A stretch of 64,000 nt of DNA from Serinicoccus chungangensis. GTDB taxonomy: Bacteria > Actinomycetota > Actinomycetes > Actinomycetales > Dermatophilaceae. The stretch spans positions 643,656-707,655 of the forward strand of contig NZ_LQBL01000028.1 of assembly GCF_001483745.1 (NCBI RefSeq), read 5' to 3'. Below the pieces are notes generated by a model, which did not search any database, was not told where the DNA came from, and saw only the letters and a list, made by a program, of their open reading frames with translations. The position numbers and the translations under genes are program-made. Of this stretch, positions 20,950 to 29,579 are shown piece after piece; position 1 is the first letter of the stretch; each line of letters begins with the position of its first letter.

Positions 20950-23517
20950 TCACGGGCCGGCCGGGGCGGCGCTCCAGGGCGCTCCCCACGCCACGAAGGC
21001 CCCGGCGAGCGGGTGGGCCGAGGTGGCCGCCCGGCTCAGCGCCTCGTCGGCCGGCAGTCCCCGGGCGAGCAGCTCGTGGTAGCGCGGCAGGTGGTCCGCA
21101 GCCACCTCGTCGGGGATCCGGCAGGGTGCCGCCACGACGCTCTCCACCCCCAGCCAGAGCAGGCCGGCCGCCAGACCGAGCGCCGCCGACCCGCCGCGGT
21201 GGCGGGAGCGGCCGGAGTCGCAGGCGGAGAGGACGACGTGGGAGGCGCGTCGTGGCTGCCGCTCCAGGTCGGCCAGGAAGTAGGGGCCGTCGGCCAGCCA
21301 GAGCGAGGAGAACATCGGGCTGTCGTCCCGGTGCCGGCCGTGCGCGGCGACGTGGACCAGGTCGTGCTCCCCCAGGGCCGTCGCGAGGTCCGCGGCGGTG
21401 GTCTCGTGGTGCGCGCGGCCGTGCGGCCAGACCGCCGCCACGCGGTCCACCTCGTCGGTGGCGCGGCCCAGCTCCGGACCGGCGAGGGCGGCCACCGTCG
21501 GGGACGTCACCTCGGTGCCGCCCCTGGCCCAGCCGCTGACGCTGGGGGCGACGGGTGTCGGCTGGTCGCGACGGCTGGGCAGCAGGCCCCACGGCACCGA
21601 GGCGAGCGCCGGGACGGGCACGACGAGCGCCCGGCCCTCCAGCCGCAGGGGCCGCAGCACCCGCTCGTCCAGGGCCCGCGCGGAGCGCTCCAGCGAGCGC
21701 TGCAGGGTCTGCTCCATCGGCCCGCCGCAGGCCCGCGCCCCGGTCTCGAGGTCGGCCGCCAGCACACGTGCCTCCTCCAGGGCGGGGGCCAGCGGTCCGA
21801 GGTCGACCGTGCGCAGGCGCCGCGCGGTGCCGGCCACCGCGAGGAGCCGGTCCTGCGACTCGAGGAGGCAGACCAGCGAGGTGTCCCGCTCGGCCAGGCG
21901 CCCCAGCGACCGCGCGAGATCCTCCCGGGTGACCATCCCGCGGGGTCCGCCCTCGCCCGGGGCCGACCAGGACAGGGCGGCGACGGAGCGCTCCAGCTCC
22001 CGCAGCCGACCGCGCATCCGGTGGGCGCGGTCCAGGTCCTCCCGGACCTGGTGCCGCAGGTGGCGCAGGACGGTGGTGCGTCGGGCCAGCTCGGGGTCGG
22101 CCGGCGGCAGCACGGCGGGTGACCTGCTGGCGGCCTCGCGCCAGCGCTCCACCGCGAGCAGCGTCTCCCGCGGTGCGTCCGGGGCGACCGCCAGGTCCAG
22201 CCGGGCCAGGTCCTGCGCGTGCAGGTGGGTGGCGGCCCGCAGCTCCAGGCTCGAGCTCCCGGCCAGCGTCTCGGTGAGATCGGCCAGGGCGGCCCGCAGG
22301 TGGCGTCGTGCCGTCGGGGCGTCCTCGGCGTCCCGGGCGGCCGAGGCCAGCACGCCCCGGGCCCGCAGCCGGGTACTCAGCGACCCGACATGGGTGAGGT
22401 CGGCGGTGGCCCGCAGCAGCCGGACCGCCTCGGCCGTCCGCCCGCGGTCGACCTCGGTCTCCGCGACGACGAGCCGCGCGAGGTCCGCGGCCACGTGGTC
22501 GCCGTCGGCGTCGAAGGCCTCGACCAGCGCCCGCCCGCGCCGGGCGACGTCCCCGAGGCGTCCACCGCGCCGTCGGCGCGCGTCGAGCAGCACCAGCTCC
22601 GCGCGGCGCCGCAGACCCGGGGCCCGGTGCTGCAGGAGCCGCCGGGCCCGGGCCGCCACCTCGGCCGCCTCCTCGTGCCGCCCCTCGACGAGCTCGGCCA
22701 TCGCCAGGTCGCCCTGGATCTCCCCGGCCACGAGGCGCTGCCCCGTGCTCTCGGCCTCCGTGGCGGCGCGGAGGAGGAGGTCGCGGGCCTCGTCGACGAG
22801 GCCGGAGTCGAGCAGCGTCCGGGACCTCCCGTGGAGGGCCACCGCCCGCGACGCCCCCTGACCGAGCCGCTCGATGTCGCGGTACAGCCGCAGGGCCCTC
22901 GGCAGGTCGCCGGACAGGGCGACCGTCTGCGCCAGGTTGTGCCGGGCCATGAACTCCTGCACCGGCAGGTCGTGCTCGCGGGCGATGCGCGCCGCCTCGG
23001 CGAAGTCGGTCTCGGCGCTCGAGGGGTCCGGACCGTCGACGCGGACCGCGCCCCGCGAGAGCAGCAGCTCGAAGCGGTCGGCCGGACCGAGCTCGTCGAC
23101 GCTGGCCAGGGCCCGCTCCAGGTGCTCCAACGCGATGCCGGTCCGCCCGGTGCGCCCGTTGATCATCGCCAGCTGCAGCCGGCACTTCGCGACCAGGACC
23201 ACCCGGACCTCGGGCTCGAGGCGCTCGGCCAGCTCGAGCGCCCGCCCGGCCGCCTCCAGGGCGCTGTCGGCACCGTGGCGCTGCACCAGGGAGGTGCTCA
23301 ACGACAGCAGGAGGCGCACCTCGGCCTCGGAGGCCGCGGCATCCCCCGAGACCACCGACTCCATGCCCGGCACCCGCGAGGGCCGCTGCTCGCGGAGCAG
23401 CCGCAGGGCGCGGCGCAGCACCCTCTCCCCCTCCGCCGGTCGACCCTCGACGTTGGCCGACCGGCCCTGGACGAAGAGCGACCCGACCGAGGCGGGGGCG
23501 GCCGTTGCTCGCGGCAT
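20950..23517 (-). CDS. TPR-CHAT caspase-like protease
   Basis: The 855-residue protein has an N-terminal helical solenoid of TPR-like repeats (about 30-480), rich in Arg/Ala/Leu. It ends in a CHAT domain (about 590-855), the caspase/separase-like peptidase fold. The catalytic dyad is visible as His726 in HVAAHGRH and Cys766 in VVLSACDSGRS, so it is predicted active. There is no signal peptide. It is the last gene of a four-gene operon with an S8 protease, a sigma factor and an unknown protein. Bacterial CHAT proteins are often activated by partner-sensing TPR regions and cleave a specific neighbour, but the substrate here is unknown. Confidence 0.85.
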   Translation of the reverse strand: MPRATAAPASVGSLFVQGRSANVEGRPAEGERVLRRALRLLREQRPSRVPGMESVVSGDAAASEAEVRLLLSLSTSLVQRHGADSALEAAGRALELAERLEPEVRVVLVAKCRLQLAMINGRTGRTGIALEHLERALASVDELGPADRFELLLSRGAVRVDGPDPSSAETDFAEAARIAREHDLPVQEFMARHNLAQTVALSGDLPRALRLYRDIERLGQGASRAVALHGRSRTLLDSGLVDEARDLLLRAATEAESTGQRLVAGEIQGDLAMAELVEGRHEEAAEVAARARRLLQHRAPGLRRRAELVLLDARRRRGGRLGDVARRGRALVEAFDADGDHVAADLARLVVAETEVDRGRTAEAVRLLRATADLTHVGSLSTRLRARGVLASAARDAEDAPTARRHLRAALADLTETLAGSSSLELRAATHLHAQDLARLDLAVAPDAPRETLLAVERWREAASRSPAVLPPADPELARRTTVLRHLRHQVREDLDRAHRMRGRLRELERSVAALSWSAPGEGGPRGMVTREDLARSLGRLAERDTSLVCLLESQDRLLAVAGTARRLRTVDLGPLAPALEEARVLAADLETGARACGGPMEQTLQRSLERSARALDERVLRPLRLEGRALVVPVPALASVPWGLLPSRRDQPTPVAPSVSGWARGGTEVTSPTVAALAGPELGRATDEVDRVAAVWPHGRAHHETTAADLATALGEHDLVHVAAHGRHRDDSPMFSSLWLADGPYFLADLERQPRRASHVVLSACDSGRSRHRGGSAALGLAAGLLWLGVESVVAAPCRIPDEVAADHLPRYHELLARGLPADEALSRAATSAHPLAGAFVAWGAPWSAAPAGP

Positions 23518-23523
23518 CCTGGC

Positions 23524-24015
23524 TCAGAGGGTGAACGTCGGGGTGATGACCGTGCGGCCCCCGGGCGGACGCACGACGAGGTAGGCCGGGCCGCAGCTGA
23601 CGGAGGCCAGCACGAACCGGCCGTCGCGCACCGGCGCCCACTCCGAGCGGCCGTCCGGCCGGGCCAGCTCGATCTCGTCGACGTCGCAGGTGAGCCATCC
23701 GTCGACCCGCGCGGTCGCGTCGTGCTCGGCGGTCACCGTCACCATGATGCTCACGCTGTCGGTGCTGAAGGTGACCGTCGTCGCCTGGTCCGGCTCGTCG
23801 TCGTCGCCCCGCGTGAGCGCCAGGGGCTCCCGGGTCAGCTCGGCCACCTCCGCGTGCAGCGCCCGGACCGTGAGGGCGAAGGCGATCCGCTCGGTCAGCC
23901 CGGCGGGGCACGGGTCCAGCCGGGTGACGGTCTCCCGCAGCTCGGTCAGCACGGTGACGTCGCCCTCGTCCCACGGCTGGGGACCGACACCCCCCGTCTC
24001 GCGGTCCTCGTTCAT
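23524..24015 (-). CDS. Conserved-context hypothetical protein between sigma factor and CHAT genes
   Basis: The 163-residue acidic protein has no motif that I can assign. A helical N-terminal half (about 18-65) is followed by a beta-rich half with STDSVSIMVTVTAEHDATAR and ends PGGRTVITPTFTL. It has no signal peptide or membrane segment. The ATG overlaps the sigma factor stop (ATGA), and the CHAT gene starts 6 bases after its stop. The arrangement suggests a role such as anti-sigma factor, adaptor or CHAT substrate; none of these is shown by sequence. Confidence 0.7.
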   Translation of the reverse strand: MNEDRETGGVGPQPWDEGDVTVLTELRETVTRLDPCPAGLTERIAFALTVRALHAEVAELTREPLALTRGDDDEPDQATTVTFSTDSVSIMVTVTAEHDATARVDGWLTCDVDEIELARPDGRSEWAPVRDGRFVLASVSCGPAYLVVRPPGGRTVITPTFTL

Positions 24016-24623
24016 GGTCCTGCCCACCTCTCGTCGGCGGCCAGCGAGCGCCGCAGCTTGTCCAGGCACCGTCCACGGGTCGGGCCGATGCTCCCCCGGG
24101 GCATGTCCAGCGCCGCCGAGATCTCGTCGTAGTCGGGGCGGTCGCAGAAGGCGACGATGCGCAGCAGCTGCCGGCACCGCTCCGAGAGCCCCTGCACCGC
24201 CGCCCACAGGGTCTGCTGCCGCTCGGTGAGGACCGCCAGCGCCTCCGGGCCGGGGTCGGCCCCACCCGGGTCGACGGTCCCCGTCGGGTCGTGCTGGGTG
24301 CGGCGGGACAGCTTGGCCGTGCGCCAGCTCTCCCGCTTGACCGACACCACCAGCCACCCCAGCACGGCCTCGCTCTCCCGGATGTCCCGGGCCCGCTCGA
24401 CCAGCCGGATCCACACGTCCTGGACGACGTCCTCGGCGACGTCCCGGTCGCAGCCGTGGGCGCGGGCGACGTTCCACAGCAGCGGGGTCACCAGGTCCAC
24501 CAGCTCGCCCAGGGCCTGGTCCTGCCCCTCGCGGTAGCGGTGGAAGCAGGCACCGGCCTGCTCGCCGAGGGAGGGCCGGTCCCGTTCGGTCCGGACGTCG
24601 GGGTCGTCGTCGGTGAGCATCAC
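24012..24623 (-). CDS. ECF-like RNA polymerase sigma factor
   Basis: The 203-residue protein has sigma region 2 (about 25-95, with CDRDVAEDVVQDVWIRLVER) and region 4 (about 135-195, with LSERCRQLLRIVAF and ISAALDMPRGSIGPTRGRCL). The helix-turn-helix segment MPRGSIGPTR is typical of one actinobacterial ECF-like group. No transmembrane anti-sigma gene is adjacent. The GTG start overlaps the S8 protease stop (GTGA). It is the natural candidate regulator of both this operon and the divergent lanthionine-enzyme operon. Confidence 0.85.
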   Translation of the reverse strand: MMLTDDDPDVRTERDRPSLGEQAGACFHRYREGQDQALGELVDLVTPLLWNVARAHGCDRDVAEDVVQDVWIRLVERARDIRESEAVLGWLVVSVKRESWRTAKLSRRTQHDPTGTVDPGGADPGPEALAVLTERQQTLWAAVQGLSERCRQLLRIVAFCDRPDYDEISAALDMPRGSIGPTRGRCLDKLRRSLAADERWAGP

Positions 24624-26308
24624 GTCTCCTCGAGCAGGCGTCGCAGGGCTTCGGCGGCCCGTCGGCGCATGTCCTCCGGGGCATCCTTCAGGTCATCCTT
24701 CGCCCGCTGCGCGGCCAGGTCGGCCGCCAGCTGGCCGGCCAGCCACGGGGCCGCGAAACTGGTGCCGCTCCACACGCCGAACCCGCCGCGCAGGTCGTCC
24801 GGGTCGGGCGTGGCCCGGTCCGGCCCACCGTGCGGGCCCGGGGTGGAGCGGTCGGCCTGCGCCGAGGCGTCGAAGGTCACGGGCAGCGTGCTGACCACGT
24901 TGACCCCGGGCCGGTGGGTGGTCACCCACGGCCCCGCGTTGCTGAACATCGCCACCGTGCGCCCGTCGGGGTTGAGCGCCCCGACGCAGACCAGCGGCAC
25001 CGGCTGGTCGGTGTCCAGGACGGTCCCGGGCCCCACCGCCCAGCCGCCGGGGTACATGGGGGTGGTGGTCGCCTGGTTGCCGGCCGCGGCCACCACGGCG
25101 ACGCCGGCCCGGCCGAAGAGGTCCAGGAGGCGACGCACCGGATGATCGGGCACCACCCCGTCCTGGTGGTAGAAGCCCAGCGACAGGTTGAGCACGTCGA
25201 CGACACCGCCGGCCTCGTCGAAGTCCTCGCGGCCCTGGTCCTGGTGGAGGTGGTGCAGCACGAGCAGGACCGCCAGCGTGCGGGTGACGTCCTGCTCGGC
25301 GGCCAGCCCCGCGGAGTCGAGCACCGGCAGCGCCACGATCCGGGCCCCCGCTGCCGCCTGACGCACGACCCCGGCCACGAAGGTCCCGTGCCCGGAGAGG
25401 AGGTCCAGGGCACCGGTCAGCTCGTCCTCGACCCCGGTGCCCTCCGGCCACGGGGCCGGACGGCCGCCCGGCAGGACGGGCCACCCCAGCAGCGAGCGCA
25501 GCTGCAGGGCGAGGTCGGACCCGGTGAACCACGGGTGCTCCCCGAGCCCGGTGTCGGGGACCACGACGACCGGGGCGCGGCGGGCGCGCCCGGCGCGGGT
25601 GGGGTCGGGCAGGGCCAGCTGCACGGGAGCACGGTCGGGCGCGATGCCCGGCACCCCGGTCTGGCCGCCCCAGTAGAGCCCGCCGCCCTGGCCACCCCAG
25701 TACAGGCCGCCGCCCTGGCCGCCCCAGTAGAACCCGCCGCCCCCGGGCAGCACCAGGTGCTCCAGGTCGACGTCCTCGAGGCCGGCGGCGCGCGCGGCCA
25801 GCAGCAGCGACCACGGGTCGGGCTCCTGCACCCGGGCGTCGGGGACGACGTAGACGCGCGAGGCGTACCCGGCGTCCAGCTCCGCCACGCTCACCGAGCC
25901 CACCCGCAGCCCCGGGTCCAGGCGGGTCACGGGGTCGTCGGGGTCCATCGGCCCGCCGCGGACCTCCTCGAAGCCCTTCCCCGCCCCGGGCTCGGCCCCG
26001 GACTCGACCGCGAGCAGCAGCCACCGCCCGAAGGCCTCGTCGGCGGCGTCGGGGCGCAGGGTCACGGCATACCCGGCCTCGCGCAGCACCCGCTGCAGCT
26101 CGTCGACGCGGTCGGCCGCGGAGACCCCCAGCAGCCCGGCGACGAGCAGCCGGGTGTTGAGGTATGCCGTCGCCGACGGGGCGGGCAGCCGCGTACCGCT
26201 GCGCGGGTCCGCCTCCCGGGGCGCCGTCGCCGGGTCGAGCACGCGCGCGTCGTGGCGGCGGAGCAGGGAGCCGGGCAGGTGCAGGTCGACGGGCTCGACG
26301 TCGGGCAT
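24620..26308 (-). CDS. Cytoplasmic subtilisin-like S8 protease with GGQ repeats
   Basis: The 562-residue protease has the S8 triad Asp252 (VVPDTGLG), His307 (SGHGTFVAG) and Ser517 (SGTSFAAPWL). It has no signal peptide or typical propeptide. The 250-residue N-terminal region is unusual and contains three copies of a nine-residue YWGGQGGG-type repeat (about 193-217) just before the catalytic domain. It is the first gene of the sigma/CHAT operon. It may process a partner protein or itself; the repeats could be a flexible linker or cleavage zone. GTGA coupling joins it to the sigma gene. Confidence 0.88.
   Translation of the reverse strand: MPDVEPVDLHLPGSLLRRHDARVLDPATAPREADPRSGTRLPAPSATAYLNTRLLVAGLLGVSAADRVDELQRVLREAGYAVTLRPDAADEAFGRWLLLAVESGAEPGAGKGFEEVRGGPMDPDDPVTRLDPGLRVGSVSVAELDAGYASRVYVVPDARVQEPDPWSLLLAARAAGLEDVDLEHLVLPGGGGFYWGGQGGGLYWGGQGGGLYWGGQTGVPGIAPDRAPVQLALPDPTRAGRARRAPVVVVPDTGLGEHPWFTGSDLALQLRSLLGWPVLPGGRPAPWPEGTGVEDELTGALDLLSGHGTFVAGVVRQAAAGARIVALPVLDSAGLAAEQDVTRTLAVLLVLHHLHQDQGREDFDEAGGVVDVLNLSLGFYHQDGVVPDHPVRRLLDLFGRAGVAVVAAAGNQATTTPMYPGGWAVGPGTVLDTDQPVPLVCVGALNPDGRTVAMFSNAGPWVTTHRPGVNVVSTLPVTFDASAQADRSTPGPHGGPDRATPDPDDLRGGFGVWSGTSFAAPWLAGQLAADLAAQRAKDDLKDAPEDMRRRAAEALRRLLEET
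25658..25732 (-). repeat. 27-bp tandem repeat inside the S8 protease gene
   Basis: Three near-identical 27-bp units, the last incomplete, encode the nine-residue units FYWGGQGGG, LYWGGQGGG and LYWGGQTG. The copy number could vary by slippage. Confidence 0.9.
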
Positions 26309-26384
26309 GGGGCCTCCTCGTGCCGGCTGGTCCCTGCGGGCCCAGCCTAGGGGTCAGGTGGCGTACAGAGAACCCCCAGCGCTC

Positions 26385-26413
26385 GCAGATACACCGGATC
26401 GTGACGTATCTGC
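26385..26413. promoter_or_regulatory. Inverted repeat GCAGATAC-N13-GTATCTGC between the divergent operons
   Basis: Perfect 8-bp arms lie in the 168-bp gap between the S8 protease start and the trypsin-like protease start. Its AT content is higher than that of the surroundings. It could be a regulator operator or part of divergent promoters read by the local sigma factor. Confidence 0.45.
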
Positions 26414-26476
26414 GTGCCGATGGGTCCCTCTGGACCCCCGTGGTGCCGTCCGGCACCCCGAGACCAGGAGGTAGCC

Positions 26477-27793
26477 ATGGAGCACGACGCGGTAGCCGCC
26501 GCACGCATCCGTCCGACCAAGGAGCAGGTCGAGGACGACCTGCTCGCCCTCGACGGGGTCGTCGGCGTGGACATCGGCGAGAAGATCAGCGACGGCAAGC
26601 CCACCGGTGAGCTGAGCATCGTCGTCTACGTCGAGGCCAAGAAGTCGCCCTCCCGGGTCCCGAAGGGACAGCAGGTACCCGCCGAGGTGGGAGGGGTCCC
26701 CACCGACGTGCAGGAGCTGGTCATCGAGCTGCAGGGCGGACCGGGGCTCTACGCCGGCGACCCGCTGAGCGACACGAGCAAGCACACGACGATCCGGGGT
26801 GGCATCAGCATCGGTCCGGCCCGGCACCAGAACGCGGGGACGGGCGGGGCGCTGGTGCGCGACACGAGCACCGGGGCGGTCAGCCTGCTCACGAACTTCC
26901 ACGTGGCCTGCGTGGACACGTCGTGGGCGGCGGGTGAGTCCGTCCTGCAGCCGGGTCGCTTCGACAGCGGTGACCCGGCGACCGACCAGGTCGGCACCCT
27001 GACGCGCGGCGTCATCTCCGAGCAGGTGGACGGGGCGGTGGTGCGTCTGGACGGCGACGAGACCTGGGCCGACGAGGTGGTCGACATCGGCGCCGTCGGC
27101 GGCAGCGCCGCCGCGGTGGTCGGGACGGCGGTCCAGAAGCGGGGCCGGACCACCGAGCACACGCACGGCGAGGTGGTGTCGGTGGACGCGACGGTGACGC
27201 TGGACTACGGCGACGGTGTCGGTATGCGGACCCTGCGCCACCAGATCTCGGTCCGGCCGGCCACCGGGGCGCCGAGGTTCTCCGACCGGGGCGACTCCGG
27301 CTCGGTCGTCATGAACGACAGCCGGCAGGTGGTCGGGCTGCTCTTCGCCGGTGCCCGGGACGGCAGCCTCACCTTCGCCAACCCCATCGCCTCGGTGCTC
27401 TCCGAGCTGGAGGTCACCCTCAACCCGCCACGGACGGTGCTGCCCCCGCCGCTGCGCTCGAGGATCAGCGTGCTGTGCCCCACGCGCAGCGAGCCCTGGT
27501 GCCCCGGGGCACGGGTCACCAGGCCGTGGGTCAGCTGCCCGCCGGTGCTCCGGACCCGTCCGTTCGTCGACTGCCCTCCGGTCCGCCTCACGCGGGTGCC
27601 GGACTGCCTGCCGCCGGACAGCCGTCTCTGCCCGCCCGTCAGCCGCGTCTGCGGTGGCTGGCAGAACCCCTACGAGCAGGGCTGGGAGGAGGACCCGGGC
27701 GCCGACGCCGCGTGGTGGGCCGGCTACCACGCCGCCCTGGACCAGGTCGCCCAGGAGCTCGACGAGGCGGAGCAGGACGGGCCGCTCGCATGA
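26477..27793 (+). CDS. Trypsin-like (Nal1-like) protease with Thr/Ser-Arg...Cys repeat tail, candidate lanthionine substrate
   Basis: The 438-residue protein has an N-terminal domain with GVDIGEKISDG. Its trypsin-like core has His142 (TNFHVAC), a likely Asp185 and Ser274 (DRGDSGSVV). Residues 334-392 form a tail with seven cysteines (334, 342, 354, 366, 377, 385, 392). Six Thr/Ser-Arg pairs (336, 348, 360, 372, 382, 389) each precede a Cys by 6, 6, 6, 5, 3 and 3 residues; the Thr residues are exactly 12 apart. An acidic helical end follows. Three downstream coupled genes encode lanthionine-forming enzymes, so the tail is the best candidate substrate (inference). ATG chosen after an AGGAGG site; no signal peptide. 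Confidence 0.8.
   Translation: MEHDAVAAARIRPTKEQVEDDLLALDGVVGVDIGEKISDGKPTGELSIVVYVEAKKSPSRVPKGQQVPAEVGGVPTDVQELVIELQGGPGLYAGDPLSDTSKHTTIRGGISIGPARHQNAGTGGALVRDTSTGAVSLLTNFHVACVDTSWAAGESVLQPGRFDSGDPATDQVGTLTRGVISEQVDGAVVRLDGDETWADEVVDIGAVGGSAAAVVGTAVQKRGRTTEHTHGEVVSVDATVTLDYGDGVGMRTLRHQISVRPATGAPRFSDRGDSGSVVMNDSRQVVGLLFAGARDGSLTFANPIASVLSELEVTLNPPRTVLPPPLRSRISVLCPTRSEPWCPGARVTRPWVSCPPVLRTRPFVDCPPVRLTRVPDCLPPDSRLCPPVSRVCGGWQNPYEQGWEEDPGADAAWWAGYHAALDQVAQELDEAEQDGPLA
27482..27652 (+). repeat. 36-bp-period repeat encoding the Cys tail
   Basis: The first four repeats begin with Thr codons at 27482, 27518, 27554 and 27590, a strict 36-bp period that gives T-R-x4-C-P units. Two shorter S-R-x-C units follow, ending at Cys392. 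Confidence 0.85.
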
Positions 27794-28686
27794 GGAGCGC
27801 CCCGGCCCTGCTGGCGCAGGCGATCACGCAGGGGGTGGTCGCCTGCGCCGGCGTGCTCGACGGGGAGGTCCGGCTGGTGCCGTGCCCGCGCAGCAACCTC
27901 GTGCACCGCCTCGACGTGGACGGTGTCCCGGTGGCCTTCGTCAAGCAGCAGGGCGAGGCGACCGCGAGCGACGGGCTGGCCACCGTGGCCCAGGAGGCCG
28001 CGGTGCTCGGGGCGCTGCAGGGAGGGCCGGTGCCAGGGCTGCTGCTCGCCGACGAGGAGACGGTCTGGACCACCGCGGTCCCCGGGGCCCCGCTGCACGA
28101 GACGCTGCCCCGCGACCCGCTCGCGGTGGCGCACGCCCTGGGGCAGACCCTCGCCACCCTCCACCGTCACCCGGTGCCGACGCCGACGGCCCTGCCGCGC
28201 GCCACCCGGCCCTGGCCGTTGACCGGCCAGGCGCCGGCGAGCGTGCGCAGCGCGCCACCGGGGTCGGCGGCGGCCCTCCTGGCCGCCCAGGTGCTGGACG
28301 AGCCGGGCGAGGAGGCGCGCGTCGCGCGTGGCGCGGCGCGGCGATGGGGTCGTCGGCACCTCGTCCACGGCGACCTCTCCTCGGACAACGTCCTGGTGGC
28401 GTGGGGCCCGGCCGGTCCGGTCGCCCGTCTGGTGGACCTCGAGGACGGAGGCCTCGGTGAGCCCTCCTGGGACCTCGTGTGCGCCCTCCGGGTCCTCGAC
28501 GACTGCCTCGGTCTCGAGCACGTCGACACCGCCCGCCGGGAGCTGCTGGACGCCTACGCGGCCGGTGCGGGCCCGGGGGTGGAGGACCCCGCGCTCCGGC
28601 TGGTGCACGACGTCATGGCCGACACCCGCAGCGCGCTCAGCGACCTGGTGTCCTGGGGTCACCTCCAGCAGGTGCTCGCCTCATGA
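27790..28686 (+). CDS. APH-fold phosphotransferase, class V lanthipeptide kinase-like
   Basis: The 298-residue protein has the aminoglycoside-phosphotransferase fold: a likely ATP lysine (VAFVK, Lys52), the catalytic loop VHGDLSSDN (193-200) and the metal-binding LVDLEDGG (Asp216). An antibiotic kinase is possible by fold alone. However, its order before HopA1-like and LanC-like genes matches systems in which an APH-like kinase phosphorylates Ser/Thr of a peptide before elimination. ATGA overlap couples it to the protease gene upstream and to the next gene. Confidence 0.75.
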   Translation: MRSAPALLAQAITQGVVACAGVLDGEVRLVPCPRSNLVHRLDVDGVPVAFVKQQGEATASDGLATVAQEAAVLGALQGGPVPGLLLADEETVWTTAVPGAPLHETLPRDPLAVAHALGQTLATLHRHPVPTPTALPRATRPWPLTGQAPASVRSAPPGSAAALLAAQVLDEPGEEARVARGAARRWGRRHLVHGDLSSDNVLVAWGPAGPVARLVDLEDGGLGEPSWDLVCALRVLDDCLGLEHVDTARRELLDAYAAGAGPGVEDPALRLVHDVMADTRSALSDLVSWGHLQQVLAS

Positions 28687-29579
28687 GCACCGTCACCCGG
28701 GCGCTGCTGGACGCGGCGCGGGTCGCCGGCACCGGGCCCGCCCCGGCCGACGCCCGCGAGCTGGCCGACCGGCTCTACGCGCAGTGGTACGCCGCCCCGG
28801 TCACGCCCGCGCGGGACCAGGTCGGTCCGCCGCTGGCCGGGCTGCTGGACGCCCGGCTGCTCGGCGTGGGCGGGTGGCGGCCGGTCACGGTCCGCCGGCT
28901 CGACCCGGGCGGGGGGCTGGTGGTCCGGGACGACACCGGGCGCCACCACGCCGTCCTGCCCGGCCGGTGGGCGCGTCCGCCGGCCTCCGGGGGGACCCCA
29001 CGGACCTCGTTGCCGCCCCGGGAGGGCCAGCAGATCCTCGTGCCCCCCGTCGGCGGCCCGGTCCTCGCCGCGTCGTGGTGGCGCACGTGGTCGACGGAGT
29101 GGGTGCATCCCGTGCACCCTGGGCCGCTGACCCGGATCTACCTCTGTCCCCGGCTGGACCACCTGGTCGAGACGGTGGGTCGGGCCGTCGAGGCGCTCGT
29201 GGGGCTGCGCGGCGCCTGGCTGCTCAAGTGCGCCGTCGACGACGCGGCCCTGCTGCGGCCGGACCGGACCGTCGTCTACGTCCCCGACGAGACGGCACCG
29301 GCCGCGCTCGACGTGCTGGAGGACGCGACCCGCGGGTGGCTCGAGCCGCACACCCCACCGCTGACGCGGGGGCACGCCCCCGGTCTCGGCTGGGCGCAGG
29401 ACGACGGCGACGGCGCCAGCTTCGGGGAGAACCGGTGCGCGGCGCTGGCCCGGGGGTTGGCGGCGTGGCGGCAGGCCGGGAGCCCGCAGGACGCCGCACC
29501 GCTGGTCCGGCTGGCCCTGCGCGAGGCCGGCCTCGACGACCGGCGGCCGCACCTGCGCCGGGCGGAGCCGGCGTCGTGA
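28683..29579 (+). CDS. HopA1-effector-like protein, candidate phospho-Ser/Thr lyase
   Basis: The 298-residue protein resembles the HopA1 effector family. Its second half has RIYLCPRLDHL, GAWLLKCAVDDA (a candidate catalytic lysine) and LAPGLGW-like and GASFGENRC segments. HopA1-like proteins serve as lyases in class V lanthipeptide and thioamitide clusters, turning phosphorylated Ser/Thr into dehydroamino acids. The family call rests on remembered motifs, not on a search. It overlaps both neighbours by 4 bases, so kinase, lyase and cyclase are made together. Confidence 0.68.
   Translation: MSTVTRALLDAARVAGTGPAPADARELADRLYAQWYAAPVTPARDQVGPPLAGLLDARLLGVGGWRPVTVRRLDPGGGLVVRDDTGRHHAVLPGRWARPPASGGTPRTSLPPREGQQILVPPVGGPVLAASWWRTWSTEWVHPVHPGPLTRIYLCPRLDHLVETVGRAVEALVGLRGAWLLKCAVDDAALLRPDRTVVYVPDETAPAALDVLEDATRGWLEPHTPPLTRGHAPGLGWAQDDGDGASFGENRCAALARGLAAWRQAGSPQDAAPLVRLALREAGLDDRRPHLRRAEPAS

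Noticed and set aside
26414-26476. Twenty-one-residue N-terminal extension of the trypsin-like protease
   Set aside because: It begins at an ATG without a ribosome site and runs through the divergent promoter and inverted repeat. The ATG at 26477 has a good AGGAGG.
27482-27652. Cys tail as a simple zinc ribbon
   Set aside because: No CxxC pairs are present; the Cys are 7-12 residues apart and always follow a Thr/Ser-Arg. A metal-binding role cannot be excluded but fits worse than thioether chemistry.
27790-28686. APH-fold kinase as an aminoglycoside resistance gene
   Set aside because: Its overlap with HopA1- and LanC-like genes and with the protease gene points to peptide modification.
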